64,000 nucleotides of DNA from positions 2,515,882-2,579,881 of the forward strand of contig NZ_KE386488.1 in assembly GCF_000427365.1 (NCBI RefSeq), given 5' to 3'. Positions 1-7,622 of the stretch are shown here, piece by piece. This stretch comes from Rikenella microfusus DSM 15922 (GTDB lineage Bacteria > Bacteroidota > Bacteroidia > Bacteroidales > Rikenellaceae). Under the pieces are notes generated by a model. The model was given only the letters and a program-made list of their open reading frames with translations, made no database searches and was not told the origin of the DNA. Numbering within the stretch: the stretch's first letter is position 1; each line of letters starts with the position of its first letter. A program made the position numbers and the translations under genes.

Positions 1-41
1 GCCGTCGTCAGCAAAAGCGTGCAGGAAGGTATGGTTTTCAT
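1..41 (-). CDS. Start of a gene running off the left edge (signal peptide-like)
   Basis: A minus-strand ATG at 41 opens a frame reading MKTIPSCTLLLTT before the window ends. It starts 13 bases after the stop of the upstream membrane acyltransferase on the same strand, so it is probably the next gene of that operon. A lysine at position 2 and a later Leu/Thr-rich stretch resemble the start of a signal peptide. Only 13 codons are visible, so the product cannot be named and chance is possible. Confidence 0.4.
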   Translation of the reverse strand, partial: MKTIPSCTLLLTT

Positions 42-54
42 AAAAGGCGATTGG

Positions 55-1104
55 TTATGCGGAGATGAAGACGCGCATCCGGTAGAGCGGCCATGTGATG
101 AGCCAGCAGACGAGCGCCATAGTCAGCGACCACATGAGCGAGGCCACTGCGTCGGGGACGTGGTAGCTCCGGTAGAAATCGTACACCGCCTGCGTGACTC
201 CCCACAGGGCGAACATTTTGGCCAGTACCATCGACAGGCTGTATATGAACAGCGAGTTGGTACCGGCGATCGTGAAAAATTCGCACCATTTCCGGGCCTG
301 CATGTATTCGATGACGAACGAAAGCACGCTCCATACGACCATGGCCGCGCCGGAAGTGAAAAGCACGTAGCTCGGAGTCCAGAGTTGTTTGTTCATCGGC
401 GAGACCAGGCCGAACAGGATTCCCGCTCCGGCGAGCAGTACCCCGACGACCATCAGCGTGCCGATTCCTCCGCTCGCGCTGTTAGGCTTGTCCATAGCGT
501 TTCCGGCCAGATAGCCGATCAACACGCTGGCGATGGCCGGAATGGTGCTCAGGATGCCTTCCGGGTCGAACGACGGGGTCAGCAGGTGGGACGGACCGAG
601 CAGGGCGGTGTCTACCCGTCCCACGATGTCCGTCCCCAGAGCGTCCAGCAGGAACCAGTAACCGGCCAGCGATACGGCGATACTCAGGACGATCGCGCGC
701 ACGCGGGGCAGGTACAGGGTCAGCATGGCCGCGAAAAAGTAGGCCAGCGCGATGCGTTGCAGTACGCCCGGTATGCGCACGAAAGCGAAATAGTCGTCGA
801 AAGGTATCCAGTTCAGTATCAGCCCGACTGCGAACAGGATCAGGGTGCGTCGGAAAATGCGTCCCGTCCGTCTCGATTTGGACAGGGTGCCGCGGATGCC
901 GTAATCGTGCCTGTGGGTGGAAAACCACATGGCCGCTCCCATGATGAACAGGAAAAACGGGAAAATCATGTCGGCAAATGTGACGCCGTCCCAACTGCTG
1001 TGCACCAGCGGGGCGAAAACCGAACCGCCGGCCTGGTTGTTCAGGACGATCATCATCAATATGGTCATGCCTCGGAAAACGTCGAGCGAAAGAAACCTTT
1101 TCAT
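55..1104 (-). CDS. HGSNAT/NagX-like membrane acyltransferase (DUF5009 type)
   Basis: The 349-residue protein is almost entirely hydrophobic, with about ten predicted membrane segments. It opens with MKRFLSLDVFRGMTILMMI, the signature of the heparan-alpha-glucosaminide N-acetyltransferase/NagX family, where an N-terminal 'LDVFRG' is followed by a conserved Asn-rich turn (here NNQAGG). Family members move an acetyl group across the cytoplasmic membrane onto an amino sugar, and in Bacteroidota they often sit in glycan-use loci. The frame extends 96 codons further upstream, but that stretch is arginine-rich and overlaps the PspC gene, so ATG 1104 is chosen. The actual acceptor sugar is unknown. 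Confidence 0.8.
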   Translation of the reverse strand: MKRFLSLDVFRGMTILMMIVLNNQAGGSVFAPLVHSSWDGVTFADMIFPFFLFIMGAAMWFSTHRHDYGIRGTLSKSRRTGRIFRRTLILFAVGLILNWIPFDDYFAFVRIPGVLQRIALAYFFAAMLTLYLPRVRAIVLSIAVSLAGYWFLLDALGTDIVGRVDTALLGPSHLLTPSFDPEGILSTIPAIASVLIGYLAGNAMDKPNSASGGIGTLMVVGVLLAGAGILFGLVSPMNKQLWTPSYVLFTSGAAMVVWSVLSFVIEYMQARKWCEFFTIAGTNSLFIYSLSMVLAKMFALWGVTQAVYDFYRSYHVPDAVASLMWSLTMALVCWLITWPLYRMRVFISA

Positions 1105-1172
1105 GGTTCGGTGCGCAGAATCGGTAAGTCGTTGTTGTCGGCGGCCGGTATCGTCCGGGCGCGGGAGTTCCG

Positions 1173-1658
1173 TTATGCCGTCCCGTCCCGGCGGTACGTA
1201 AAGGATACGGGCCGCTGCGGCATAATGATCCAGAAAATGGCATAAAGGAGAAACCCGCCGCCGAAAAACAGCAGGATCAGGAAGAGCAGCCGGAAAACCG
1301 TACTGTCTATCCCGAAATATTCGGCCAGCCCGCCGCATACTCCTCCGATTACCCGGTCCGTACGGCTGCGATACAGACGTTTGGGCCGGCACTCCGAGAC
1401 CGGCGGTTCGTTTTCCGGCGTGCCGGACAGGTTGGGCGTCCCGATACGGGCTATCGCATTACGTACTGCCGGTGAGTCGATGATGGCGGCGCCGGTTTCC
1501 GCAAACAGGTCGGCCATGCGGCGTTCGATATCCGCTGTTTCAGCGCTACCGGCCTGCCGGCGCTCGATTTGTCGCAGGTAGTCGTCCAGCAGTCCGTAGG
1601 CGTCTTCGTCGATGACGAACGGGCGGCCTCCCAGATTGATCGAAAGGGTCTTTTTCAT
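1173..1658 (-). CDS. PspC-domain membrane protein
   Basis: A 161-residue protein. The first ~90 residues are a charged cytosolic region (MKKTLSINLGGRPFVIDEDAY...) typical of Bacteroidota PspC proteins. Residues ~95-150 form the PspC domain: RSRTDRVIGGVCGGLAEYFG followed by two close membrane segments ending in IFWIIMPQR. PspC proteins are inner-membrane stress or envelope-integrity factors. In Bacteroidota the gene is often paired with a PadR regulator, but none is present here; fabD lies upstream on the same strand behind a strong terminator. Specific role not known. Confidence 0.8.
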   Translation of the reverse strand: MKKTLSINLGGRPFVIDEDAYGLLDDYLRQIERRQAGSAETADIERRMADLFAETGAAIIDSPAVRNAIARIGTPNLSGTPENEPPVSECRPKRLYRSRTDRVIGGVCGGLAEYFGIDSTVFRLLFLILLFFGGGFLLYAIFWIIMPQRPVSFTYRRDGTA

Positions 1659-1710
1659 GGATCAGTTTGCCTGCGTAAAGGTAATCATTTGCAGGTGATT
1701 TCAAAAACGG

Positions 1711-1745
1711 GGGCCGGGTTTCCGTCATTTACGGAAACCCGGCCC
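1711..1745 (-). terminator. Rho-independent terminator of fabD
   Basis: A 14-bp perfect stem (1711-1724 with 1732-1745) surrounds the 7-base loop TCATTTA. On the minus strand it is followed by CCCGTTTTTG, a short T tract. It lies 21 bases past the fabD stop and separates fabD from the PspC gene. Confidence 0.8.
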
Positions 1746-1765
1746 CGGCCTAAGTGCGGTGAGTG

Positions 1766-2647
1766 TTAAAGCGTGCTTTTGGATTCGCAGGCTGCCTCCC
1801 TGTTCACTTTTTTGATCAGTCCGGCGAGGACGTTGCCCGGGCCGAGTTCTGTGAACGATGCGGCTCCGTCGGCGATCATGTTCTGTACGGTCTGCGTCCA
1901 ACGCACCGGTGCGGTCAATTGGGCGATCAGGTTGGCTTTGATCTTTTCCGGATCGGTGTACGGCTTGGCGTCCACGTTCTGATACACGGGGCATACCGGC
2001 GTTGCGAACCGCGCCGCCCGGATCGCCTCTTCGAGTTCCACGCGGGCCGGTTCCATCAGGGGCGAATGGAACGCGCCGCCGACGCTCAGCTTCAAGGCCC
2101 GTTTGGCGCCTTTGGCGGTCAGCTGTTCGCAGGCCTTGTCGATCCCTTCGATCGAGCCGGAAATGACCAGCTGGCCGGGGCAGTTGTAGTTGGCCGCCAC
2201 GACCACTTCCGGAATCGAAGCGCAGACCTCTTCGACCGTTTCGTCCGGCAGGCCGATGATCGCGGCCATGGTCGAAGGCTGCATCTCGCAGGCTTTCTGC
2301 ATCGCCTGCGCACGTTTCGATACCAGTTTCAACCCCTCTTCGAAGCTCAGCGCTCCGGCGGCTACCAATGCGCTGAATTCGCCCAGCGAGTGACCTGCGG
2401 TCATGTCCGGTTTGAAATCCGGCAGCGACCCTGCGAGGATCACCGAATGGAGGAAGACCGCCGGTTGGGTCACTTTCGTCTGTTTCAGCTCGTCGGCCGT
2501 TCCGCCGAACATGATATCCGTGATGCGGAATCCGAGGATTTCGTTGGCTTTCTCGAATGATTCTTTGGCCGCCGGTACGGTGTCGTACAACTCTTTGCCC
2601 ATGCCGGTGAACTGTGCGCCCTGTCCCGGGAAAACGTATGCTTTCAT
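1766..2647 (-). CDS. fabD: Malonyl-CoA:ACP transacylase
   Basis: 293 residues, usual length for FabD. It loads malonyl groups onto acyl carrier protein for fatty acid elongation in the cytosol. N-terminal FPGQGAQFTGMGKELYD is the family signature; GHSLGEFSAL carries the nucleophilic serine; KRAQAM holds the conserved arginine that binds the malonyl carboxylate; GGAFHSPLM carries the catalytic histidine. The frame is open 10 codons further upstream, but ATG 2647 gives the canonical MKAYVFPGQG start and lies 27 bases from a TATATTTG promoter box. Transcribed alone, with a strong terminator after it. Confidence 0.97.
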   Translation of the reverse strand: MKAYVFPGQGAQFTGMGKELYDTVPAAKESFEKANEILGFRITDIMFGGTADELKQTKVTQPAVFLHSVILAGSLPDFKPDMTAGHSLGEFSALVAAGALSFEEGLKLVSKRAQAMQKACEMQPSTMAAIIGLPDETVEEVCASIPEVVVAANYNCPGQLVISGSIEGIDKACEQLTAKGAKRALKLSVGGAFHSPLMEPARVELEEAIRAARFATPVCPVYQNVDAKPYTDPEKIKANLIAQLTAPVRWTQTVQNMIADGAASFTELGPGNVLAGLIKKVNREAACESKSTL

Positions 2648-2674
2648 GTTTTTTCCAATGGTTAAATGACGGAA

Positions 2675-2682
2675 CAAATATA
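2675..2682 (-). promoter_or_regulatory. -7 box of fabD promoter (TATATTTG)
   Basis: The minus strand reads TATATTTG, matching the Bacteroidota sigma-ABfr -7 consensus TAnnTTTG, 28 bases before the fabD ATG. No clear -33 TTTG is seen at the expected spacing. Confidence 0.55.
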
Positions 2683-2764
2683 AACGTTTTTTCCCAAATG
2701 CTTCCGCCCTGTGCGTGGGGTCGCCGGAGTATCCGTCGCAGTAGGGCGAATCCCGAAAAAACGT

Positions 2765-2772
2765 TATATTTG
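2765..2772 (+). promoter_or_regulatory. -7 box of GH2 gene promoter (TATATTTG)
   Basis: TATATTTG lies 22 bases before the ATG of the GH2 gene and matches TAnnTTTG. With the fabD box it makes a compact divergent promoter region. No convincing -33 element. Confidence 0.55.
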
Positions 2773-2794
2773 TCGTTTAGAAAAATACTTTCCC

Positions 2795-4879
2795 ATGAAA
2801 CGATTTTTTGTCGCAATCGCATTGTTTTCCGCGGTTTACGGTGCCTGTGCGGGGCCGAAGAAACATGTCGCTCCCTATGCGGTTTCCGGGGGACAGGAAC
2901 TGCCGCGCACGGTTTTCGTAAGTTATCGCAACTTGCAGGATGCTATCCTGAACGATTTCGACAGCTCGCAATATTATGTCGGATTGAACGGCGAGTGGAG
3001 TTTCAGGCTGTTCGCGTCGGAAGAGGCGCTGCCGGAGCAGCTCGCCGGAAATACGGAGGCGCTCGAACAATTGGTGGAAGGGTGGAAAACCGTGACGCTG
3101 CCGGGCGCATGGGAGCTGGACGGACATGGCGGAGAAGGGGCCGCGGTGTTCGCTTCGAGGGTCTATGATTTCGCCGAAACCGAACGGCAGGTCCGTCCGC
3201 CGCATCTGCCGGGGAAGACGCCCGTGGCGGTATATGTACGCAAGTTCACCGTGCCGTTCGATCTGTTCGACAAGGCCCATTTCCTGCATATCGGCGCAGC
3301 CAAAGCGGGCGTAAAAGTCTATGTGAACGGCAAGGAGGTCGGCTTCAGCCGGAAAGATTCGAAAAATCCGGTCGAATTCGACGTGACCAAATATGTGAAC
3401 GAGGGACGCAACTGGGTGGCGGTCGTCGTTCCGCAATTTACGGAGGCGAGCTATTTGGAAGGTTGGCAGGATTGGCGGCTGTCGGGCATCAACCGGGACG
3501 TTTTCCTGTTCGCCCAGCCGAAAATCCGCATGCGGGACTACCTGGTGCAGACCACGCTCGATCCGACCTATACCAACGGTTTGCTGGAGACGGCCATGTT
3601 GCTCAAAACCCAATTGCTGAACCCGTTCCCCGTTACCGTCTATTATGATTTGTACGATCCGCAGGGCAAACTAGTGAACAGCAATTTCCGCGACGTGGAG
3701 GTCGGGATGAGGGTGGAAGACACGGTCCGCTTCACGGCGTCGATACCGAACGTGGCGAAATGGACGGCGGAGCAACCCAATCTGTACACGATTCTATACC
3801 GGATCAAACGCGAGGGGCGCTTTACCGAATACGTAGCCTGCCGGGTAGGTTTCCGGACGGTGGAAACCGAGGGCGAACGGTTTTTGATCAACGGCGAACC
3901 GGTGGTTTTCAAAGGAGTCAATCTGGCGGAACACATGCCGCAGACGGGTAACGTGGTGGATACCGCCCAAATGCGCCGCATGCTGACCGAGATGAAATTC
4001 TCAGGCGTGAACGCCGTCCGGACGGACGGTTACCCGATGCCGTACAGCTTTTATCAGTTGTGCGACGAGTTGGGTTTCTACGTCTGCGACGTGGCGGATA
4101 TCGACGCGTGGGGTCTCGGAACGAATCTGAACAAGGGAGGTACGATCTCCAACGATCCGGCGTGGCGCGAGGCTTATCTGGCCCGGATCGACGCGATGTA
4201 CGAGCGGAACAAGAACCATCCGTCGGTGGTGATGTGGTCGTTGGGCGACCGTTCCGGCAACGGGTACAATATGTATCAGGGATACCTGATGCTCAAGAGC
4301 AAGGAATGGACGCGACCGGTGGTCTATAACGGGGCCGCGAAGGAGTGGAATACGGACGTCTATTGTCCGGACTATCCGGAATCGGCCGAAAACGGTTCGG
4401 GACGGCCTCTCGTACCTTCTCGGACGACGTTCGATCCGGTATGGTGGACCACGCCGGGATTGCAGGGGGCTTTTCTGGAACGGTGGAACGATATGTCGCT
4501 GTCGGCATCGGTCCCCGGCGGCAAGTTCATCCTGTCGGATGATTACGAACGCACTTCGGCGGCTGGCGGGAAAGTTGGTCTGGAAGCCATGTCGCAGAAT
4601 GAACGGCTGCGTGCGCTTTTTGCCAATGTGGCGATTACGCAGGTAGACGCTTCGAAAGGTATTTATGAATTTGAGAATCGTCTGCAATTCACCGATTTGG
4701 AAGAGTTTACCGTAAGTTATCGTTTGACGAACGGCAGCAAGGTCGTCCGGGAAGGGATCGTCAGCGTGTCGGCGGCTCCCGGCGAATCGGTCCAGGTGCA
4801 GCTTCCGGGTACGGGTTCGGTCGGAAAAGGCCGTAAGCTGACCGTGACGGTCGGGAATATCGCTCGTGCGGAATTTTAG
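2795..4879 (+). CDS. Glycoside hydrolase family 2 (LacZ-like) protein lacking both catalytic glutamates
   Basis: 694 residues beginning with a signal peptide (MKRFFVAIALFSAVYGACAG), so exported. The LacZ domain order is present: jelly-roll (~60-260, ending GINRDVFLFA), Ig-like (~270-370), TIM barrel (~375-600) and LacZ domain 4 (~630-694); domain 5 is absent. Barrel landmarks align with LacZ (VNLAEHMP, NAVRTDGYP, KNHPSVVMWSLG, PGLQGAF), but acid/base SLGNE is SLGDR (Arg486), the nucleophile motif RPLILCE reads RPLVPSR (Arg543), and the His of VRCSHYP is Gly. I infer a non-hydrolytic GH2 homologue, perhaps carbohydrate-binding or structural. The fold is well supported; loss of activity is inferred from a by-eye alignment. 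Confidence 0.85.
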   Translation: MKRFFVAIALFSAVYGACAGPKKHVAPYAVSGGQELPRTVFVSYRNLQDAILNDFDSSQYYVGLNGEWSFRLFASEEALPEQLAGNTEALEQLVEGWKTVTLPGAWELDGHGGEGAAVFASRVYDFAETERQVRPPHLPGKTPVAVYVRKFTVPFDLFDKAHFLHIGAAKAGVKVYVNGKEVGFSRKDSKNPVEFDVTKYVNEGRNWVAVVVPQFTEASYLEGWQDWRLSGINRDVFLFAQPKIRMRDYLVQTTLDPTYTNGLLETAMLLKTQLLNPFPVTVYYDLYDPQGKLVNSNFRDVEVGMRVEDTVRFTASIPNVAKWTAEQPNLYTILYRIKREGRFTEYVACRVGFRTVETEGERFLINGEPVVFKGVNLAEHMPQTGNVVDTAQMRRMLTEMKFSGVNAVRTDGYPMPYSFYQLCDELGFYVCDVADIDAWGLGTNLNKGGTISNDPAWREAYLARIDAMYERNKNHPSVVMWSLGDRSGNGYNMYQGYLMLKSKEWTRPVVYNGAAKEWNTDVYCPDYPESAENGSGRPLVPSRTTFDPVWWTTPGLQGAFLERWNDMSLSASVPGGKFILSDDYERTSAAGGKVGLEAMSQNERLRALFANVAITQVDASKGIYEFENRLQFTDLEEFTVSYRLTNGSKVVREGIVSVSAAPGESVQVQLPGTGSVGKGRKLTVTVGNIARAEF

Positions 4880-4904
4880 ACCGGTATAATATGATGTATT
4901 AATT

Positions 4905-5651
4905 ATGAATCGTTTAAAAACTATTTATTATTTGACGGTACTCGCCTTGTTTACCGTCGTCATATTCTTGGTATTTACGACCGTGTGGCTTCTGACGGTG
5001 CTTTTCGACCGGAACCGGACGGTCTGCCACCGTTTGTCGCGTTTCTGGTCGAAAATGATATACCGGCTCTGCCCGTGGTGGAAAGTACGGGTGACGGGCC
5101 TGGAAAACGTGATCTACGGGCGGCCCTACGTCGTGGTTTCGAACCACCAGGCGATGCTCGACATTCCGCTCTTGTACGTGTTGCCGTTCGATTTCAAATG
5201 GGTGTCGAAGCGCGAAGTATATAAGATTCCCATTTTCGGCTGGGTGCTTTGGATGCACGGCGACGTGGCCATCGAGCGGGGCGGTACGGCCAGCGCGAAG
5301 GCGATGCTCGCCAAATGCGAGGCGTATCTGAAGCGCGGCGTGAGCGTGGTCATGTTCCCGGAAGGGACACGGACCAAAACCGGGCGTGTAAACGCTTTCA
5401 AAGAGGGGGCGATGATGCTGGCGCAGCAGAGCGGCGCGGATATCCTGCCGGTGGTGATCGACGGGACGTTCGATGCTTTCGGGAAAGGCGGTATCGCGGC
5501 CCCGCATACGTTCCAGGTGAGAATTCTGGCGCCGATCGGCGCCGACGAAATTTCGCGTGCCTCGACGCGGGAGCTGCGGGACACGCTCAATACGCTGATG
5601 TGCGATACGCACAGGGCCGTCGCACCGCGGCATTATCAGGACAAAAAGTAG
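4905..5651 (+). CDS. plsC: 1-acyl-sn-glycerol-3-phosphate acyltransferase
   Basis: 248 residues with one N-terminal membrane segment (~5-28) and the LPLAT domain: SNHQAMLD (the HX4D catalytic motif) and FPEGTRTKTG (acyl-acceptor binding). It adds the second acyl chain to lysophosphatidic acid in phospholipid synthesis at the inner membrane. It starts 25 bases after the GH2 gene and ends 15 bases before parE, so plsC-parE-parC is probably one transcript. Acceptor specificity cannot be read from sequence. Confidence 0.92.
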   Translation: MNRLKTIYYLTVLALFTVVIFLVFTTVWLLTVLFDRNRTVCHRLSRFWSKMIYRLCPWWKVRVTGLENVIYGRPYVVVSNHQAMLDIPLLYVLPFDFKWVSKREVYKIPIFGWVLWMHGDVAIERGGTASAKAMLAKCEAYLKRGVSVVMFPEGTRTKTGRVNAFKEGAMMLAQQSGADILPVVIDGTFDAFGKGGIAAPHTFQVRILAPIGADEISRASTRELRDTLNTLMCDTHRAVAPRHYQDKK

Positions 5652-5666
5652 GAGAATCGATACGAG

Positions 5667-7589
5667 ATGACAGCAGCACAGGAGGCAGCGAGCAATTATT
5701 CGGAGGAACATATCCAGACCCTCGACTGGAAAGAGCATATCCGGCGTCGTCCGGGGATGTATATCGGGAAACTCGGCGACGGGTCGCAGCCCGACGACGG
5801 GATCTATATCCTGATCAAGGAGGTGCTGGACAATTCGCTGGACGAATACATGATGGGATTCGGCAAGCAGATCGAGATCAATGTGGAGGAGACCACGGTG
5901 ACGATCCGCGACTACGGTCGGGGGATTCCGTTGGGCAAGCTGGAGGAGGTCGCCTCGAAAATGAATACCGGAGCCAAATACGATTCCAAGGCATTCAAAA
6001 AATCCGTCGGTCTGAACGGCGTGGGTATTAAGGCGGTAAACGCTCTTTCCTCGACTTTTACGATAACCAGTACCCGGGACGGCGAGGCGCGTACCATCGA
6101 GTTCGCGGCCGGGCGGAAGGTCGGCGAGCATACCGATTCGACCGGCGAGAAAAACGGCACCCGGGTGCAGTTCGTGGCCGACGTGGCGGTGTTCGGGGCA
6201 TACCGTTACAATTTCGAATATATCGAAACCATGCTCCGGAACTACACCTACCTCAATGCGGGACTGGTGATCCGGTTTAACGGCGTGCCGTATGTATCCA
6301 AACACGGGTTGCTCGACCTGCTTACCGAGAGCGTAGGGGGCGACTTCCTCTATCCGCCGATCCACCTGAAAGGAGAGGATATCGAGGTGGCCATGACGCA
6401 CGGCAACGGTTATAACGAAAGTTACTATTCGTTCGTGAACGGCCAGCACACCACGCAGGGCGGCACGCATCAGGCGGCTTTCCGCGAAGCGGTCGTCAAG
6501 ACCGTGAGGGAGTTCTACAAAAAAGACTTCGACGCGGCGGATATCCGGACGTCGATCATCGCGGCGATCAGTATCAAGGTCGAAGAACCCGTCTTCGAAT
6601 CGCAGACCAAGACCAAACTCGGCTCCAAAGAGATGTCGCCCGACGGGGTGACGGTGCGCAATTTCGTGATTGACTTCCTGAAAGAGCACCTCGACAATTA
6701 CTTGCATAAAAATCCGGAAACGGCTGATATTCTGCTGAAAAAAATACAAGAGGCCGAAAAGGAACGCAAAGCGATCAGCGGGATTCAGAAAAAGGCGCGC
6801 GAATTCGCCAAAAAGGTTTCGCTGCATAACAAAAAGCTGCGCGATTGCCGTGTCCACCTCGGAGACAAGGACGAACGGGCCGAGGAGAGCGCCATCTTCA
6901 TCACCGAGGGCGATTCGGCCAGCGGCTCCATCACCAAAAGCCGCGACGTCAATACGCAGGCCGTGTTCAGTTTGCGGGGCAAACCGCTGAACACCTACGG
7001 GCTGACTAAAAAAATCGTGTACGAAAACGAGGAGTTCAACCTGTTGCAGGCCGCGCTGAACATCGAGGAGGATATGGACAACCTGCGCTACAACAAGGTG
7101 ATTATCGCCACCGATGCTGATGTGGACGGCATGCACATCCGGTTGCTGCTGATTACCTTTTTCCTGCAATTCTTCCCCGACATCATCCGCGGCGGGCATC
7201 TCTATATCCTGCAAACGCCGTTGTTCCGTGTCCGGAACAAGAAAGAGACGCGGTATTGTTATACGGAAACCGAGCGACAGCAGGCCATCGCGCAGTTGGG
7301 CGCCAATCCGGAAATCACCCGGTTCAAAGGGCTGGGCGAGATTTCTCCCAATGAATTCAAGGAGTTCATCGGCGAAGGGATGCGGCTTGAAAAGGTGCGT
7401 CTGACCAAGGGCGACCCGATCGCGGACCTGCTGGAATTCTATATGGGTAAAAATACGCAGGAACGGCAGGATTTCATCATCGACAACCTGAAGATCGAGG
7501 AAGATTTGATCGAGGAGCTGGAAAACGCTCAGCTCCTCGCCCGTGCCGTGGACGGGGAAGAGGACGAACAGCCGGCCGAGGCGATATGA
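5667..7589 (+). CDS. parE: DNA topoisomerase IV subunit B (type IIA, ATPase subunit)
   Basis: 640 residues. GHKL ATPase domain (~25-240): RRPGMYIG, the N-box [16 protein letters not shown], and [14 protein letters not shown]. The transducer domain follows, then TOPRIM with EGDSASGS (~415) and DADVDGMHI (~485). It supplies ATP-driven strand passage and pairs with the neighbouring ParC for chromosome decatenation. A short type-IIA B subunit lying next to an A subunit in a pair apart from gyrase is the usual Bacteroidota ParE arrangement. GyrB-like function cannot be excluded without phylogeny. Confidence 0.92.
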   Translation: MTAAQEAASNYSEEHIQTLDWKEHIRRRPGMYIGKLGDGSQPDDGIYILIKEVLDNSLDEYMMGFGKQIEINVEETTVTIRDYGRGIPLGKLEEVASKMNTGAKYDSKAFKKSVGLNGVGIKAVNALSSTFTITSTRDGEARTIEFAAGRKVGEHTDSTGEKNGTRVQFVADVAVFGAYRYNFEYIETMLRNYTYLNAGLVIRFNGVPYVSKHGLLDLLTESVGGDFLYPPIHLKGEDIEVAMTHGNGYNESYYSFVNGQHTTQGGTHQAAFREAVVKTVREFYKKDFDAADIRTSIIAAISIKVEEPVFESQTKTKLGSKEMSPDGVTVRNFVIDFLKEHLDNYLHKNPETADILLKKIQEAEKERKAISGIQKKAREFAKKVSLHNKKLRDCRVHLGDKDERAEESAIFITEGDSASGSITKSRDVNTQAVFSLRGKPLNTYGLTKKIVYENEEFNLLQAALNIEEDMDNLRYNKVIIATDADVDGMHIRLLLITFFLQFFPDIIRGGHLYILQTPLFRVRNKKETRYCYTETERQQAIAQLGANPEITRFKGLGEISPNEFKEFIGEGMRLEKVRLTKGDPIADLLEFYMGKNTQERQDFIIDNLKIEEDLIEELENAQLLARAVDGEEDEQPAEAI

Positions 7590-7622
7590 AACCGGGGAAC
7601 GGGATTACGGAAAGAGTAACAG

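Noticed and set aside
4914-7214. 766-codon antisense frame over plsC-parE
   Set aside because: Shadow of well-supported genes on the other strand; composition is repetitive His/Arg/Asp-rich and no domain is seen.
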